From NCBI GenBank assembly GCA_023416195.1, contig JAEZID010000227.1:1-18761 (forward strand): a DNA stretch of 18,761 bases, in the 5' to 3' direction. Source of the DNA: Pseudomonadota bacterium. Lineage in GTDB: Bacteria; Pseudomonadota; Alphaproteobacteria; Azospirillales; Azospirillaceae. The notes below the pieces were generated by a model, which ran no database searches, was not told the origin of the DNA, and saw only the letters and a list, made by a program, of their open reading frames with translations. Below are positions 1-8,061 of this stretch, piece by piece (positions within the stretch are counted from its first letter, which is position 1; each line of letters starts with the position of its first letter). Made by a program: the position numbers and the translations under genes.

Positions 1-1170
1 GCGCTGGTCGGAGTCGGGCTGTGCATGATCCGCGCCCAGGGCGCCGTGGCGCAGGCCCGGGCGGTGTGCCTGGCGGTGGCGCGCGGCGACTTCGAGGCCC
101 GCGTGGTCAACGTGCGCGAGCGGGGCGACCTGGGCGATCTGATGCACGCCCTGAACGACAGCATCGACCGCACCGACGCCTTCATCCGCGAGGCCGCGGC
201 CTCCATGAGCCACGTGTCGGCCAACAAGTATTTCCGGCGCATCGTGCTGAAGGGCATGCAGGGCAACTTCCTGCACGCCAGCCGCACCATCAACACCGCG
301 ACCGACGCCATCGCCGAGAAGGTCAAGGGCTTCGCCGGCGTGACCGAGCGGTTCGAGGGCCAGATCCGCGCCGTCTGCGCCGAGGTCGCCGGCACCGCCC
401 ATCATCTGGAGATGTCCGCCCGCACCATGGAGACGGACGCCCAGACCGCCACCGGCAAGGCGTCCTCCGTCGCGGCGGCGGCGGCGCAGACCGGCTCCAG
501 CGTCGGCAGCGTGGCCGCCGCGACGGAGGAACTGTCCGCCTCCATCGGCGAGATCGCCCGTCAGGTCGGGCAGGTCACCCGCGTCGCCGGCAACGCCGCC
601 GGGGAGGCGGAGCGCTCCAACGCCCTGGTCGCCCAGCTGTCGGACGCCGCCCGGACGGTGGGCGAGGTGGTCACCCTCATCAACGACATCGCCAGCCAGA
701 CCAACCTGCTGGCGCTGAACGCCACCATCGAGGCGGCGCGGGCGGGCGAGGCCGGCAAGGGCTTCGCCGTCGTGGCGCAGGAGGTCAAGCGGCTGGCCGA
801 CCAGACCGGCAAGGCGACCGGGGAGATCGCCGGCCAGATCGCCGGCATCCAGTCCTCCACCGAGGAGGCGGTCGGCGCCATCGTCGGCATCGGCCACACC
901 ATCCACGACATCAACGCCATCGCGGGCGGCATCGCCGCCGCCATCGACCAGCAGGGTTCGGCCATCCGCGAGATCGTCTGCAACATGGAGCAGGCGGCGG
1001 CGGGAACCCGCGCGGTGACCCACGACATCCAGGACGTCACCGACGCGGCCGAGCGCACCAGCGGCGCCGCGCACGAGGTCTTCGCCGCGTCGGAGCAGAT
1101 GGCCGCCCAGGCCGACCGCCTGACCCGCGAGGTTCAGGTCTTCCTGGACGAGATGCACAAGGTGGCCTGA
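1..1170 (+). CDS. Methyl-accepting chemotaxis protein, 5' end outside window
   Basis: This is the C-terminal part of a membrane chemoreceptor that would relay ligand signals to the CheA/CheW array. The frame is open from base 1, so the true start, the sensor domain and most of the last membrane helix lie upstream; the hydrophobic ALVGVGLCMI at the edge is probably the end of TM2. A HAMP segment follows (AVARGDFEARV..RGDLGDL..ALND), then the NKYFRRI/GMQGNFLHASRTINTATDAI stretch common in Rhodospirillales receptors, which reads as a second HAMP-like repeat. The signalling hairpin is unmistakable at about 685-800 (QTNLLALNATIEAARAGEAG, then GKGFAVVAQEVKRLA). Alanine- and glutamine-rich coiled coil flanks it on both sides. 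The C-terminus lacks a CheR-binding NWETF-type pentapeptide. The ligand cannot be told from this fragment. Confidence 0.95.
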   Translation, partial: ALVGVGLCMIRAQGAVAQARAVCLAVARGDFEARVVNVRERGDLGDLMHALNDSIDRTDAFIREAAASMSHVSANKYFRRIVLKGMQGNFLHASRTINTATDAIAEKVKGFAGVTERFEGQIRAVCAEVAGTAHHLEMSARTMETDAQTATGKASSVAAAAAQTGSSVGSVAAATEELSASIGEIARQVGQVTRVAGNAAGEAERSNALVAQLSDAARTVGEVVTLINDIASQTNLLALNATIEAARAGEAGKGFAVVAQEVKRLADQTGKATGEIAGQIAGIQSSTEEAVGAIVGIGHTIHDINAIAGGIAAAIDQQGSAIREIVCNMEQAAAGTRAVTHDIQDVTDAAERTSGAAHEVFAASEQMAAQADRLTREVQVFLDEMHKVA

Positions 1171-1195
1171 TCGGGACATCGCTGGCGCTTTGAAA

Positions 1196-1224
1196 GGCAT
1201 ATGCCCATGATCCGGGCATGTGCC
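1196..1224 (+). terminator. Candidate terminator hairpin after the chemoreceptor
   Basis: Arms GGCATATGCCC (1196-1206) and GGGCATGTGCC (1214-1224) form an 11-bp stem with one G-U wobble and a 7-nt loop, starting 25 bases after the stop codon. No T-tract follows, so it could be an RNA-stabilising 3' hairpin or a Rho-assisted stop instead of a classical intrinsic terminator. Confidence 0.5.
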
Positions 1225-1502
1225 TGACCGGCGGGCGGTGCCTTCGCGACGCAATCCATCAATTTTCAGGCCGGTGCCGACGGTATGTTGCGGCGCACAC
1301 AGGCGGCGGCCCGGCACACGGCCGACCGCGGACGCGCCAGGGGCTTTCGGGCTCAGGTCATGGCTGTTTCAATTCCAAACTGGCGCCGATTTCATCATTG
1401 AAACGGAAAATAATCCCCACAAATCAGTTGTGGTCTTTGGGGCGCCGAAGATTTGTGCTTGAACGTCAAGGCGTTGCATCCGCCCTGGTGTGCCGGGGGC
1501 TC

Positions 1503-1519
1503 TTGGCACGCCGATTGAT
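1503..1519 (+). promoter_or_regulatory. Imperfect sigma54 (-24/-12) promoter candidate
   Basis: TTGGCACG-CCGA-TTGAT matches the RpoN consensus TGGCACG-N4-TTGCW except for A in place of the C of the -12 GC. The -24 GG is intact. It lies about 62 bases before the chosen start of the soluble chemoreceptor gene. The -12 GC is nearly invariant in proven sites, so this is a weak call. Confidence 0.25.
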
Positions 1520-1581
1520 TGAGGTGGCCCCGAAAGAGCTTTCACAGAATTGCGTTTTCCAAATCGATGGGGGTGTTCGGG

Positions 1582-2631
1582 ATGAGCGTGGCGGGAAACG
1601 AACTGTTCGAGCTGTCGCGGGGTGTTCTCGACGTCGCGTCGAAGAAGGTTTCGCTGATCGAGGACATCACGCGCCGCACCAAGATGCTGGCCATGAACGC
1701 CCTGATCGAGGCGGCGCGGGCCGGCGACGCCGGGCGCGGTTTCGCGGTGGTCGCCAACGAGGTGTCGGAGATCTCCACCCAGGTGAACAGCATCACCAAG
1801 GAACTGCGGTCGGAGATCGTCGCGCGCGTCGATCACCTGACCACCACCGGCAGCGCCATGGTGCGGGAGATGCACGGCAAGCGCCTCGCCGACCTGTCGC
1901 TCAACATGATCGAGATCATCGACCGGAACCTGTATGAACGGTCCTGCGACGTGCGCTGGTGGGCGACCGACAGCGCCGTGGTCGATTGCGCCGCCGACCC
2001 CACGGCGGAGCACCGCCGCCACGCCACCCAGCGGCTGGGCGTGATCCTGGAGTCCTACACGGTCTATCTCGACCTCTGGGTCGCCGACCTGGACGGCAAC
2101 GTCATCGCCACCGGCCGACCCGACCGCTACCACGGCGCCATCGGCGCCCGCGTCGGCGACGAACCGTGGTTCCGCCAGGCGCTGGCCACGCGCAGCGGCG
2201 GCGAGTTCACGGTCGGCGACGTCACCCGCAACGCCCGGCTGGACAACCGGGTGGTCGCCACCTACGCCACCGCGATCCGCCGTGGCGGCGAGACGGGCGG
2301 CGAGCCCATCGGCGTGCTGGGCATCTTCTTCGACTGGGAACCGCAGGCCGCCGCCGTGGTCGAGGGCGTCCGGCTGGAGGAGGGCGAGCGCGCCCGCTCG
2401 CGCTGCCTGCTGCTGGACGCGCGGCACCGGGTCATCGCCTCGTCCGACGGGCGCGGCCTGCTGACCGAAACCGTCCCGCTGCGCCGGAGCGGCGGCACCA
2501 TGGGCCATTATCTGGAAGGGAACGGGCGCACCATCGGTTACGCCCTGACGCCGGGATACGAGACCTACAAGGGACTCGGCTGGTACGGGGTGATCGTCCA
2601 GGATGCGGAAAAGAGCGGTCACCTTGGGTAA
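1582..2631 (+). CDS. Soluble chemoreceptor-like protein: N-terminal MCP hairpin plus C-terminal Cache-like sensor
   Basis: The 349-residue product has no signal peptide or membrane helix, so it should be cytoplasmic. Residues ~20-75 carry a short MCP signalling tip (RRTKMLAMNALIEAARAGDA, then GRGFAVVANEVSEIS), the part that contacts CheA/CheW. Residues ~160-340 read as a Cache-type sensor (DLWVADLDGNVIATG, GDEPWFRQAL, GEFTVGDVTRN, GVLGIFFDWE). The usual order is sensor first and MCP domain last, so the architecture is inverted and the coiled coil very short. The ATG at 1582 is chosen because homology begins right after it; an in-frame ATG at 1567 and a TTG at 1519 are possible but have no good ribosome site. 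The gene follows another receptor gene but is 411 bases away, so probably is transcribed separately. The ligand is unknown. A role in chemotaxis is inferred from the hairpin alone. Confidence 0.85.
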   Translation: MSVAGNELFELSRGVLDVASKKVSLIEDITRRTKMLAMNALIEAARAGDAGRGFAVVANEVSEISTQVNSITKELRSEIVARVDHLTTTGSAMVREMHGKRLADLSLNMIEIIDRNLYERSCDVRWWATDSAVVDCAADPTAEHRRHATQRLGVILESYTVYLDLWVADLDGNVIATGRPDRYHGAIGARVGDEPWFRQALATRSGGEFTVGDVTRNARLDNRVVATYATAIRRGGETGGEPIGVLGIFFDWEPQAAAVVEGVRLEEGERARSRCLLLDARHRVIASSDGRGLLTETVPLRRSGGTMGHYLEGNGRTIGYALTPGYETYKGLGWYGVIVQDAEKSGHLG

Positions 2632-2725
2632 GGCGGGGAGGGTAAGGCAGGCATTCCCAGGGTGCTCTGGTCATCCCGGCGGGTTGAATTAAACTCCGAT
2701 CCCGCCGCGTTGCTGGAGTTCCTGC

Positions 2726-3724
2726 ATGTCCGCCTCAGACCGCCGTCTCTACGTTCGCCGCGATACTTTTCCCATCGCCGGCACCTTCCGCATCTCCCGC
2801 GGCTCGAAGACCGAGGCCGAGGTGGTGATGGCCGAGGTGGTGGAGGAGTGCCGGCGCGGGCGCGGTGAATGCGTGCCCTACGCCCGCTACGGCGAATCCG
2901 TGGAAGGCGTCGCCGCCGCGCTGGAGGCCATGGCGGGGGAGGTCGCCGCCGGGCTGGACCGCGAACGGCTGCGCACGCTGATGCCGCCGGGTGCTGCGCG
3001 CAACGCGCTGGACTGCGCCCTGTGGGACCTGGAGGCCAAGCGCGCGGGCAAGCCGGCGTGGCGGCTGGCCGGTCTGCCGGACGCGCCGAAGAAGCTCGTC
3101 ACCTGCTACACCCTCAGCGTCGATGAGCCGGCCCGCATGGCCGAGGCGGCGCGCCAGCGGGCGGCCGACCATCCGCTGCTGAAGATGAAGCTGACGGGGG
3201 AGGGCGACCTGGACCGCGTCCGCGCCGTCCGCGAGGCCGTGCCCGCCGCCCGGCTGGTGGTGGACGCCAACGAGGCCTGGACGCTGGACCAGTTGAAACG
3301 CTTCGCGCCGGCGCTGGCCGACCTCGGCGTCGAGCTGATCGAGCAGCCTCTGCCCGCCGGCCAGGACGAGGCCCTGCGCGGCTACCGGAGCCCGGTGCCG
3401 CTGGGCGCCGACGAGTCCTGCCATGGGCTCGATTCGCTGGAGGCGTTGAAGGGGCTCTATCAGGTCGTCAACATCAAGCTCGACAAGACCGGCGGCCTGA
3501 CCGAGGCGCTGCTGCTGAAGCGGGCGGCCGAGGCGGCGGGATTCGACATCATGGTCGGCTGCATGGTCGCCACCTCGCTGGCCATGGCGCCGGCCGTGCT
3601 GGTGGCGCAGGGCGCGCGCTTCGTGGATCTGGACGGGCCGCTGCTGCTGGCCGAGGACCGCACCCCGGCGCTGACCTACGACGGCGCGGTGCTGCACCCG
3701 CCGGCCCCGGAACTCTGGGGGTGA
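2726..3724 (+). CDS. dgcA: Dipeptide epimerase / DgcA-like enolase-superfamily enzyme
   Basis: This 332-residue enolase-superfamily enzyme probably epimerises L-Ala-D/L-Glu-type dipeptides or N-acyl glutamate, in peptidoglycan peptide recycling or D-glutamate catabolism. The catalytic set is complete: KMK base motif (K153/K155), metal ligands D180 (VVDANEAW), E206 (IEQPLP) and D229 (GADES), a second lysine in NIKLDKTGG (K251/K254), and the DxD of VDLDG (301-303) that in Ala-Glu epimerases holds the substrate amino group. Length is normal for the family. The ATG at 2726 has a GGAG 9 bases upstream. Its stop overlaps the GTG of the cupin gene (GTGA), implying translational coupling. The N-acetyltransferase gene dgcN, often adjacent to dgcA, is not here, so the exact substrate is open. 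Confidence 0.85.
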   Translation: MSASDRRLYVRRDTFPIAGTFRISRGSKTEAEVVMAEVVEECRRGRGECVPYARYGESVEGVAAALEAMAGEVAAGLDRERLRTLMPPGAARNALDCALWDLEAKRAGKPAWRLAGLPDAPKKLVTCYTLSVDEPARMAEAARQRAADHPLLKMKLTGEGDLDRVRAVREAVPAARLVVDANEAWTLDQLKRFAPALADLGVELIEQPLPAGQDEALRGYRSPVPLGADESCHGLDSLEALKGLYQVVNIKLDKTGGLTEALLLKRAAEAAGFDIMVGCMVATSLAMAPAVLVAQGARFVDLDGPLLLAEDRTPALTYDGAVLHPPAPELWG

Positions 3725-4077
3725 GCGTCCCCACCGGCAGCCTGCTGCGTGGCTTGCCGCCCGGCCCCCTGCCGGACGAGCTGTTCACGACCTTGGCCCA
3801 TGGTCGCGGAGCGACGACGGGCAGCGTGCGCATCGAACGGATCGTCTCCACCGGCCAGACCTCGCCCGAGGGCTTCTGGTACGATCAGGGCTGGGACGAG
3901 TTCGTGCTTGTGGTGCAGGGCGCGGCGCGGCTTGAGGTCGCGGGGGAGGGGGAACGTCCGCTCGGCCCCGGCGACTGGGCGATGATCCCCGCGCACAGCC
4001 GCCACCGCGTGGCCTGGACCGATCCCGAACAAACCACCGTCTGGCTGGCCGTCCATATCGGCGAACCGGAATCATAA
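3721..4077 (+). CDS. Small single-domain cupin protein
   Basis: A 118-residue cupin barrel. The second cupin motif is clear (PLGPGDWAMIPAHSRHRV), and the first reads YDQGWDEFVLVVQGAARL. In that first motif the usual metal-binding HxH is replaced by QGWDE, so metal binding is weakened or uses other residues. The GTG start at 3721 overlaps the dgcA-like stop by four bases. A PLP-enzyme gene follows 20 bases downstream. Small cupins in amino-acid operons can be isomerases, dioxygenases or binding proteins; nothing here decides among these. Product name is secure at fold level only. Confidence 0.8.
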   Translation: MSVPTGSLLRGLPPGPLPDELFTTLAHGRGATTGSVRIERIVSTGQTSPEGFWYDQGWDEFVLVVQGAARLEVAGEGERPLGPGDWAMIPAHSRHRVAWTDPEQTTVWLAVHIGEPES

Positions 4078-4097
4078 GAAACGAACGGGGAGGAACC

Positions 4098-5270
4098 ATG
4101 ACCATCGACGTCGCGCGCGCCCGCGCCGAGACGCCGGGCACCCGGCATGTGATCCATCTGAACAACGCCGGCGCCGCCCTGCCGCCGCAGCCGGTGATCG
4201 ACGCGGTCGCCGGGCACTTGGACTTGGAAGCCCGCATCGGCGGCTACGAAGCCGCCGCGCGCAACGCTTCGAGGCTGGAACGCACCTACGACGCCGTGGC
4301 GACGCTGCTGAACGCGTCTCGCGAGGAGATCGCGCTGGTGGAGAGCGCGACGGTGGCCTGGGGCATGGCCTTCAACGCGCTGAGCTTCAGCCCCGGCGAC
4401 CGCATCCTGGCCGCGCGGGCCGAATATTCCGCCAACATCATCCCCTTTCTTCAGGCCGCCCGGCGCACCGGCGCGGTGGTCGAGGTCATTCCCAACGACG
4501 AGCGGGGGCAGACCTCGGTCGAGGCGCTGGAGGCGATGATCGACGGGCGGGTCAAGCTGATCGCCATCACCCACATCCCGACCAACGGCGGGCTGGTCAA
4601 CCCCGCCGCCGCCATCGGCCGTGTGGCGCGCCGGCACGGCATCCCCTACCTGCTCGACGCCTGCCAGGCGGTCGGGCAGATGCCGCTGGACGTGGAGGAG
4701 TTGGGCTGCGATTTCCTGTCGGCGACCGGGCGCAAGTTCCTGCGCGGGCCGCGCGGCACGGGCTTCCTTTATGTGCGCAAGGACTGGCTCGACCGCATCG
4801 AGCCGCACACGCTCGACCTGTACGGGGCCACGCTGGTCGCTCCCGACCGTTACGAGATGCGCCCCGACGCCCGCCGTTTCGAGATGTGGGAAAGCAACGT
4901 CGCCGCGCGCATCGGGCTGGGCGTCGCGGTGGACTACGCGCTGTCCTGGGGGCTGGAGGCGATCCGCGACCGGGCCTTCGCGCTGGCGGACGGCCTGCGG
5001 GCGCAACTCGCCGCCGTTCCCGGCGTGACGGTGCACGATCTGGGGGCCGAACGCTGCGCCATCGTGACCTTCACGGTGGATGGCGCGGCGTCGGCGCGGG
5101 TGAAGGCGGCGTTGGGCGAACAGGGGATCAACCTGTCTGTTTCGACCGCGTCCTCCACCCGCTTCGACATGGACGCGCGCGGGCTGACCGACCTCGTCCG
5201 CGCCTCGCCCCACTACTACAACGACGAGGAAGAGGTGGAGCGGCTGGTCAAGGCGGTGCGGGCTTTGTGA
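4098..5270 (+). CDS. Class V aminotransferase-fold PLP-dependent enzyme
   Basis: A 390-residue fold-type I PLP enzyme of the cysteine desulfurase/isopenicillin-N-epimerase/kynureninase-like group. Visible cofactor residues are D187 and Q190 in LDACQAVGQ and Schiff-base lysine K213 in SATGRKFLRGPRGTGFLYV. The N-terminal HLNNAGAALPPQPV segment is typical. No conserved desulfurase cysteine loop is obvious near the C-terminus (SVSTASSTRFDM), which argues against IscS-type activity and for an epimerase, lyase or transaminase. A strong GGGGAGG precedes the ATG at 4098. It completes a three-gene unit with the epimerase and cupin, suggesting a shared amino-acid or dipeptide catabolic route. The reaction is not determined. 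It ends six bases from the convergent phhB stop. Confidence 0.85.
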   Translation: MTIDVARARAETPGTRHVIHLNNAGAALPPQPVIDAVAGHLDLEARIGGYEAAARNASRLERTYDAVATLLNASREEIALVESATVAWGMAFNALSFSPGDRILAARAEYSANIIPFLQAARRTGAVVEVIPNDERGQTSVEALEAMIDGRVKLIAITHIPTNGGLVNPAAAIGRVARRHGIPYLLDACQAVGQMPLDVEELGCDFLSATGRKFLRGPRGTGFLYVRKDWLDRIEPHTLDLYGATLVAPDRYEMRPDARRFEMWESNVAARIGLGVAVDYALSWGLEAIRDRAFALADGLRAQLAAVPGVTVHDLGAERCAIVTFTVDGAASARVKAALGEQGINLSVSTASSTRFDMDARGLTDLVRASPHYYNDEEEVERLVKAVRAL

Positions 5271-5276
5271 CGCGCC

Positions 5277-5675
5277 TCACGACCTCGCGGTCGGCGACAC
5301 GTCGCCCATGGATTGGGACGCCGGCACGTAGGGCTCGTCGGCCAGGCCGTTCACCTTCGCGGCCATGATGAAGTCGTTCTCGTGCAGGCCGTTGATCTTG
5401 TGCGTCCAGAACGTGACCGTGCAATGGCCCCAGCCGTAGCGGATTTCGGCGTGGTGGCCTTCCGCCTCGCACAGGTCGCCGACGCGCATGGCGAAGTCCT
5501 GGGCCTCACGGAAATTGGCGAAGGTGAAGTCGCGTTCCAGCCGGTCGGGGTTCTCCCGGAGGCCCCAGCCCGGCACCTGGACCAGATAGCTTTGCGCCAT
5601 GTCGCGGTCCATCGGGGGCACGCCGCCCCGGCAGGGTTCGCAGGTCATGGCACCGAAGTCCTGTTGCGCGGTCAT
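5277..5675 (-). CDS. phhB: 4a-hydroxytetrahydrobiopterin dehydratase
   Basis: Pterin-4a-carbinolamine dehydratase of 132 residues. It dehydrates 4a-hydroxytetrahydropterin so the pterin cofactor of phenylalanine hydroxylase can be recycled. The signature is intact: EGHHAEIRYGWGHCTVTFWTHK, split here as the catalytic His pair H74-H75 and H92 of THKINGLHENDF. The N-terminal MTCEPCRGGVPPMD segment is usual for bacterial PhhB. The ATG at 5673-5675 is chosen over the longer open frame because AAGGAG lies just upstream on the minus strand and family similarity begins there. No phenylalanine hydroxylase gene is in the window, so the partner enzyme must be elsewhere. It is convergent with the PLP-enzyme gene. 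Confidence 0.92.
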   Translation of the reverse strand: MTAQQDFGAMTCEPCRGGVPPMDRDMAQSYLVQVPGWGLRENPDRLERDFTFANFREAQDFAMRVGDLCEAEGHHAEIRYGWGHCTVTFWTHKINGLHENDFIMAAKVNGLADEPYVPASQSMGDVSPTARS

Positions 5676-5847
5676 CGTCTCTGCTCCTTCATGTCGCTCC
5701 GTCCTTGAGCAACAATCGTGGTGCGGGCATGTCCTCCCATCAAGAGCAGGGGACGAGCGCGCGGCACCGGCGCAGGCTTGGCCATGGAGCCGAAGGCAGG
5801 ATCCGGCTGTTCTCCTTCGCAAAGCCACCCGCACCGGAACGCGCGCG

Positions 5848-6441
5848 ATGACCGAACTGCCCTTTGCCGATTATCAGCAGCCCAGCAAGCCGGCCGAGGG
5901 ACCGCGGCTCGCCATCGTGGGCGAGGCGCCGGGGGCGGAGGAGGCAAGGCAGGGCAAGCCCTTCGTCGGGCGGAGCGGCAAGCTGCTGGACGAGAATCTG
6001 GAAGCGGCGGGCGTGGAGCGGGCGCAGTGCCTGGTCGCCAACGTCTTCCGCTATCAGCCGCCGGGCAACAAGGTCGCGCATTTCTTCGCCTCGCGCACCC
6101 GCGCCAGGAAGGAAGGGCGCGCCGTCGACGAGCGATGGGGGCCGTTCGGCACCTCCGACTGGGTGCTGGCCGAATATTCGGGCGAGATCGAGCATCTGCG
6201 GCGCACGCTGGACGCCTACGCGCCGCGTGTCATCGTCGCGCTGGGACGCACGCCGACCTGGGCGCTGACCGGGCAGAACGGAATCATGCAGCTGCGCGGC
6301 ACCGTCCTGCCCTGCCGTCTGCTGCCGGGGGCGGAGGTGGTGCCGACCTTCCACCCCAGCTACATCCTGCGCGGCCAGCTGGCCGATCAGCCCACCTTCC
6401 TGGCCGACCTGCGGCTGGCCGTGTCGAGACTCGGCCGGTAA
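5848..6441 (+). CDS. Uracil-DNA glycosylase superfamily protein (family 4-like)
   Basis: The 197-residue protein has the UDG-superfamily signatures GEAPGAEEARQGKPFVGRSG (residues 25-44), a PPGNK motif near 71-75 and HPSYILRG near the C-terminus (169-176). These motifs belong to glycosylases that remove uracil from DNA, and the layout is closest to family 4. Only two cysteines are present (C61, C156), so the four-cysteine [4Fe-4S] cluster typical of family 4 cannot form. The HFFASRTRARKEG region is unusual after the PPGN motif. The ATG at 5848 is preferred because the longer frame upstream runs into phhB on the other strand; the ribosome site (CGGAAC) is weak. It could be a cluster-free repair glycosylase or a family member with other chemistry. 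Confidence 0.8.
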   Translation: MTELPFADYQQPSKPAEGPRLAIVGEAPGAEEARQGKPFVGRSGKLLDENLEAAGVERAQCLVANVFRYQPPGNKVAHFFASRTRARKEGRAVDERWGPFGTSDWVLAEYSGEIEHLRRTLDAYAPRVIVALGRTPTWALTGQNGIMQLRGTVLPCRLLPGAEVVPTFHPSYILRGQLADQPTFLADLRLAVSRLGR

Positions 6442-6480
6442 TTTGATCTCCGTCAGCGCGTTTCGGGATGTTTTCGTTTA

Positions 6481-6503
6481 CCCTTGGAAAAAGGTGTCAA
6501 GGG
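6481..6503. repeat. Inverted repeat before the histidine kinase gene
   Basis: CCCTTG (6481-6486) and CAAGGG (6498-6503) are perfect inverted arms with an 11-base spacer, 31 bases before the kinase ATG. It could be an operator or a leader hairpin; no regulator can be named. Confidence 0.35.
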
Positions 6504-6534
6504 ATACCCGAAAGACCGGGACGTGGATGGTTGA

Positions 6535-8055
6535 ATGAGCACGGCTGTACTCACCCCTGGAAACAGCCCCGATCCTTTGCCGCATGCGCGGATCGCGGCG
6601 GCGGTCGAAGGGTTTCGTCTGCTTGTCCTGAGTTTGATGGCGGCCGGGCCGGTGTTCGGCATCGCCTATCTTGCGGCGTTCCAGGATCCGGCGCTCGTCG
6701 CCGTGGCCCACACCTTCCATGAAATCGCCATCGGGGTGTCGATCCTGCTGGCGGCCTTCGTCGCCCTGGTGACCTGGACCTGTTACGACACCAGCGGCGA
6801 GGTCCTGACGCGGTTCCTGACGCTGGGGTTCCTGGGATTCGCCGTCGTCTACACGCCGCACGGGCTGCTGACGGAACAGTCCGGCCACAACATGGCGCTG
6901 TTCCTGCTTTATGGCCCGGCGTCGCGCATGGTCATGGCTTTCTTCCTGTTCCTCGGGCTGCTGGCCTACCGGGCGGAGCACGACCCGCCGGCGGTCCGGC
7001 GGCGGGCCTCGGTCTGGCTGCCCTGGATCCTGCCGCAGTTCGTCGTGGTCGCGGCGGTCTGGTGGGTGGCGACGACCAAGGTGGTCGATCCGTCCATCGT
7101 CCGCGTGGCGACCGAGGGCACCGCCATCGCGCTGTGCGCCGCCTCGCTTCTGGTCATGGCGGTGAAGCGGATCCGTGGCCCGCTGGTGTGGTGCTACGCG
7201 GTGGCGCTGGTCTGGTTCGCGCTGTCGTCCGGCGCCTTCTTCCTGGCGCGGCCGTGGAACCACCAGTGGTGGCTGGCCCACGCCATCTTCGCCGGCGGCT
7301 TCTTCCTGCTGAGCTACGGCGTCGTGCGCGCCTATCAGACGACGCGCGCCTTCTCCCGCCTCTACAGCGCGGAGGTGATGATGGGGCAGCTGGCCGACAG
7401 CCGGGCGGCGGTCAGCACAAAGGAGATGCTGCTGCGCGAACTGAACCACCGCGTGAAGAACAGCCTGCAAATCGTCGCGAACCTGCTGATCCTGGAGGAG
7501 GCGCGGTCGCGGAACGCCGACCTGCGGTCCGTCCTGACGGAGATTCGCGGGCGGCTGGACGCGATCTCGCTGATCCACCGCCGGCTTTACCAGGCGGACT
7601 ACGAGGGGCATTTCGACGCCGCCTCGACCCTGACGGAGCTGTGCGAGAACCTGCTGGCGGTCGCCGACACCGGCAACCGCATCCAGTTCCGGCTGGAGGT
7701 GCAGCCGGTGCAGGTTACCGTCGATCAGGGCATCACCCTGATGCTGCTGGTGAACGAGTTGGTCACCAACGCCGTGAAACACGGGTTTCCGAAAGGACGG
7801 TCCGGAACCTTGTGGGTCCGGCTGGTCCGCCGTGGCGCCCATGCCGTGCTTGAGGTCGAGGACGACGGAGTCGGCTTCGGCAAAAGCGATCAGAGCGGCG
7901 ACGGGCTGGGCCTGCGCCTCAGCCGCCAGATGGCCGGTGAACTCGGCGGGCGCCTGGAGGTCGTGACCGGGGCCGGCGGCACGCGGTTCAGCGTGGATTT
8001 TCCGCTGACGGCGGTCGGTCCACGCGTGGCGATGGAGGCGGCGACGGAGGCGTAG
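6535..8055 (+). CDS. Membrane sensor histidine kinase, HisKA_2 (HRxxN) class
   Basis: A 506-residue sensor kinase. Residues ~28-265 hold about eight hydrophobic helices with short loops, forming an integral-membrane sensor instead of a periplasmic one. A short coiled coil leads to the H-box ELNHRVKNSLQIVANLL with phospho-acceptor H305; the NHRVKN form is diagnostic of HisKA_2/HWE-type kinases. The ATPase domain shows N-box NELVTNAVKHGFP (N407), DDGVGF (443-448) and GLGL (457-460). The ATG at 6535 has only a weak GGA-type ribosome site. No response regulator is adjacent, so it is an orphan kinase here. In alphaproteobacteria such kinases often feed general-stress (PhyR) or other single-domain regulators, but that is inference. 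It ends six bases from the convergent glk stop. Confidence 0.9.
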   Translation: MSTAVLTPGNSPDPLPHARIAAAVEGFRLLVLSLMAAGPVFGIAYLAAFQDPALVAVAHTFHEIAIGVSILLAAFVALVTWTCYDTSGEVLTRFLTLGFLGFAVVYTPHGLLTEQSGHNMALFLLYGPASRMVMAFFLFLGLLAYRAEHDPPAVRRRASVWLPWILPQFVVVAAVWWVATTKVVDPSIVRVATEGTAIALCAASLLVMAVKRIRGPLVWCYAVALVWFALSSGAFFLARPWNHQWWLAHAIFAGGFFLLSYGVVRAYQTTRAFSRLYSAEVMMGQLADSRAAVSTKEMLLRELNHRVKNSLQIVANLLILEEARSRNADLRSVLTEIRGRLDAISLIHRRLYQADYEGHFDAASTLTELCENLLAVADTGNRIQFRLEVQPVQVTVDQGITLMLLVNELVTNAVKHGFPKGRSGTLWVRLVRRGAHAVLEVEDDGVGFGKSDQSGDGLGLRLSRQMAGELGGRLEVVTGAGGTRFSVDFPLTAVGPRVAMEAATEA

Positions 8056-8061
8056 GCCCCG

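Larger units (their letters stand above)
1171..1581. other. Intergenic region between two chemoreceptor genes
   Basis: No convincing gene lies in these 411 bases; the open frames crossing them are shadows with no recognisable domains. They hold the hairpin at 1196-1224, a second perfect inverted repeat CCACAA/TTGTGG (1417-1422 and 1428-1433, 5-nt spacer) inside an AT-richer stretch, and a sigma54-like sequence at 1503-1519. The region is long enough for the downstream receptor gene to have its own promoter. Confidence 0.5.

Noticed and set aside
5676..5834. N-terminal extension of PhhB by 53 residues
   Set aside because: The extension is Arg/Cys-rich without family similarity; AAGGAG marks the ATG at 5675.
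6443..6471. Sigma70 promoter TTGATC-N17-GGATGT before the histidine kinase
   Set aside because: The -10 is too poor (GGATGT) to report as a feature.
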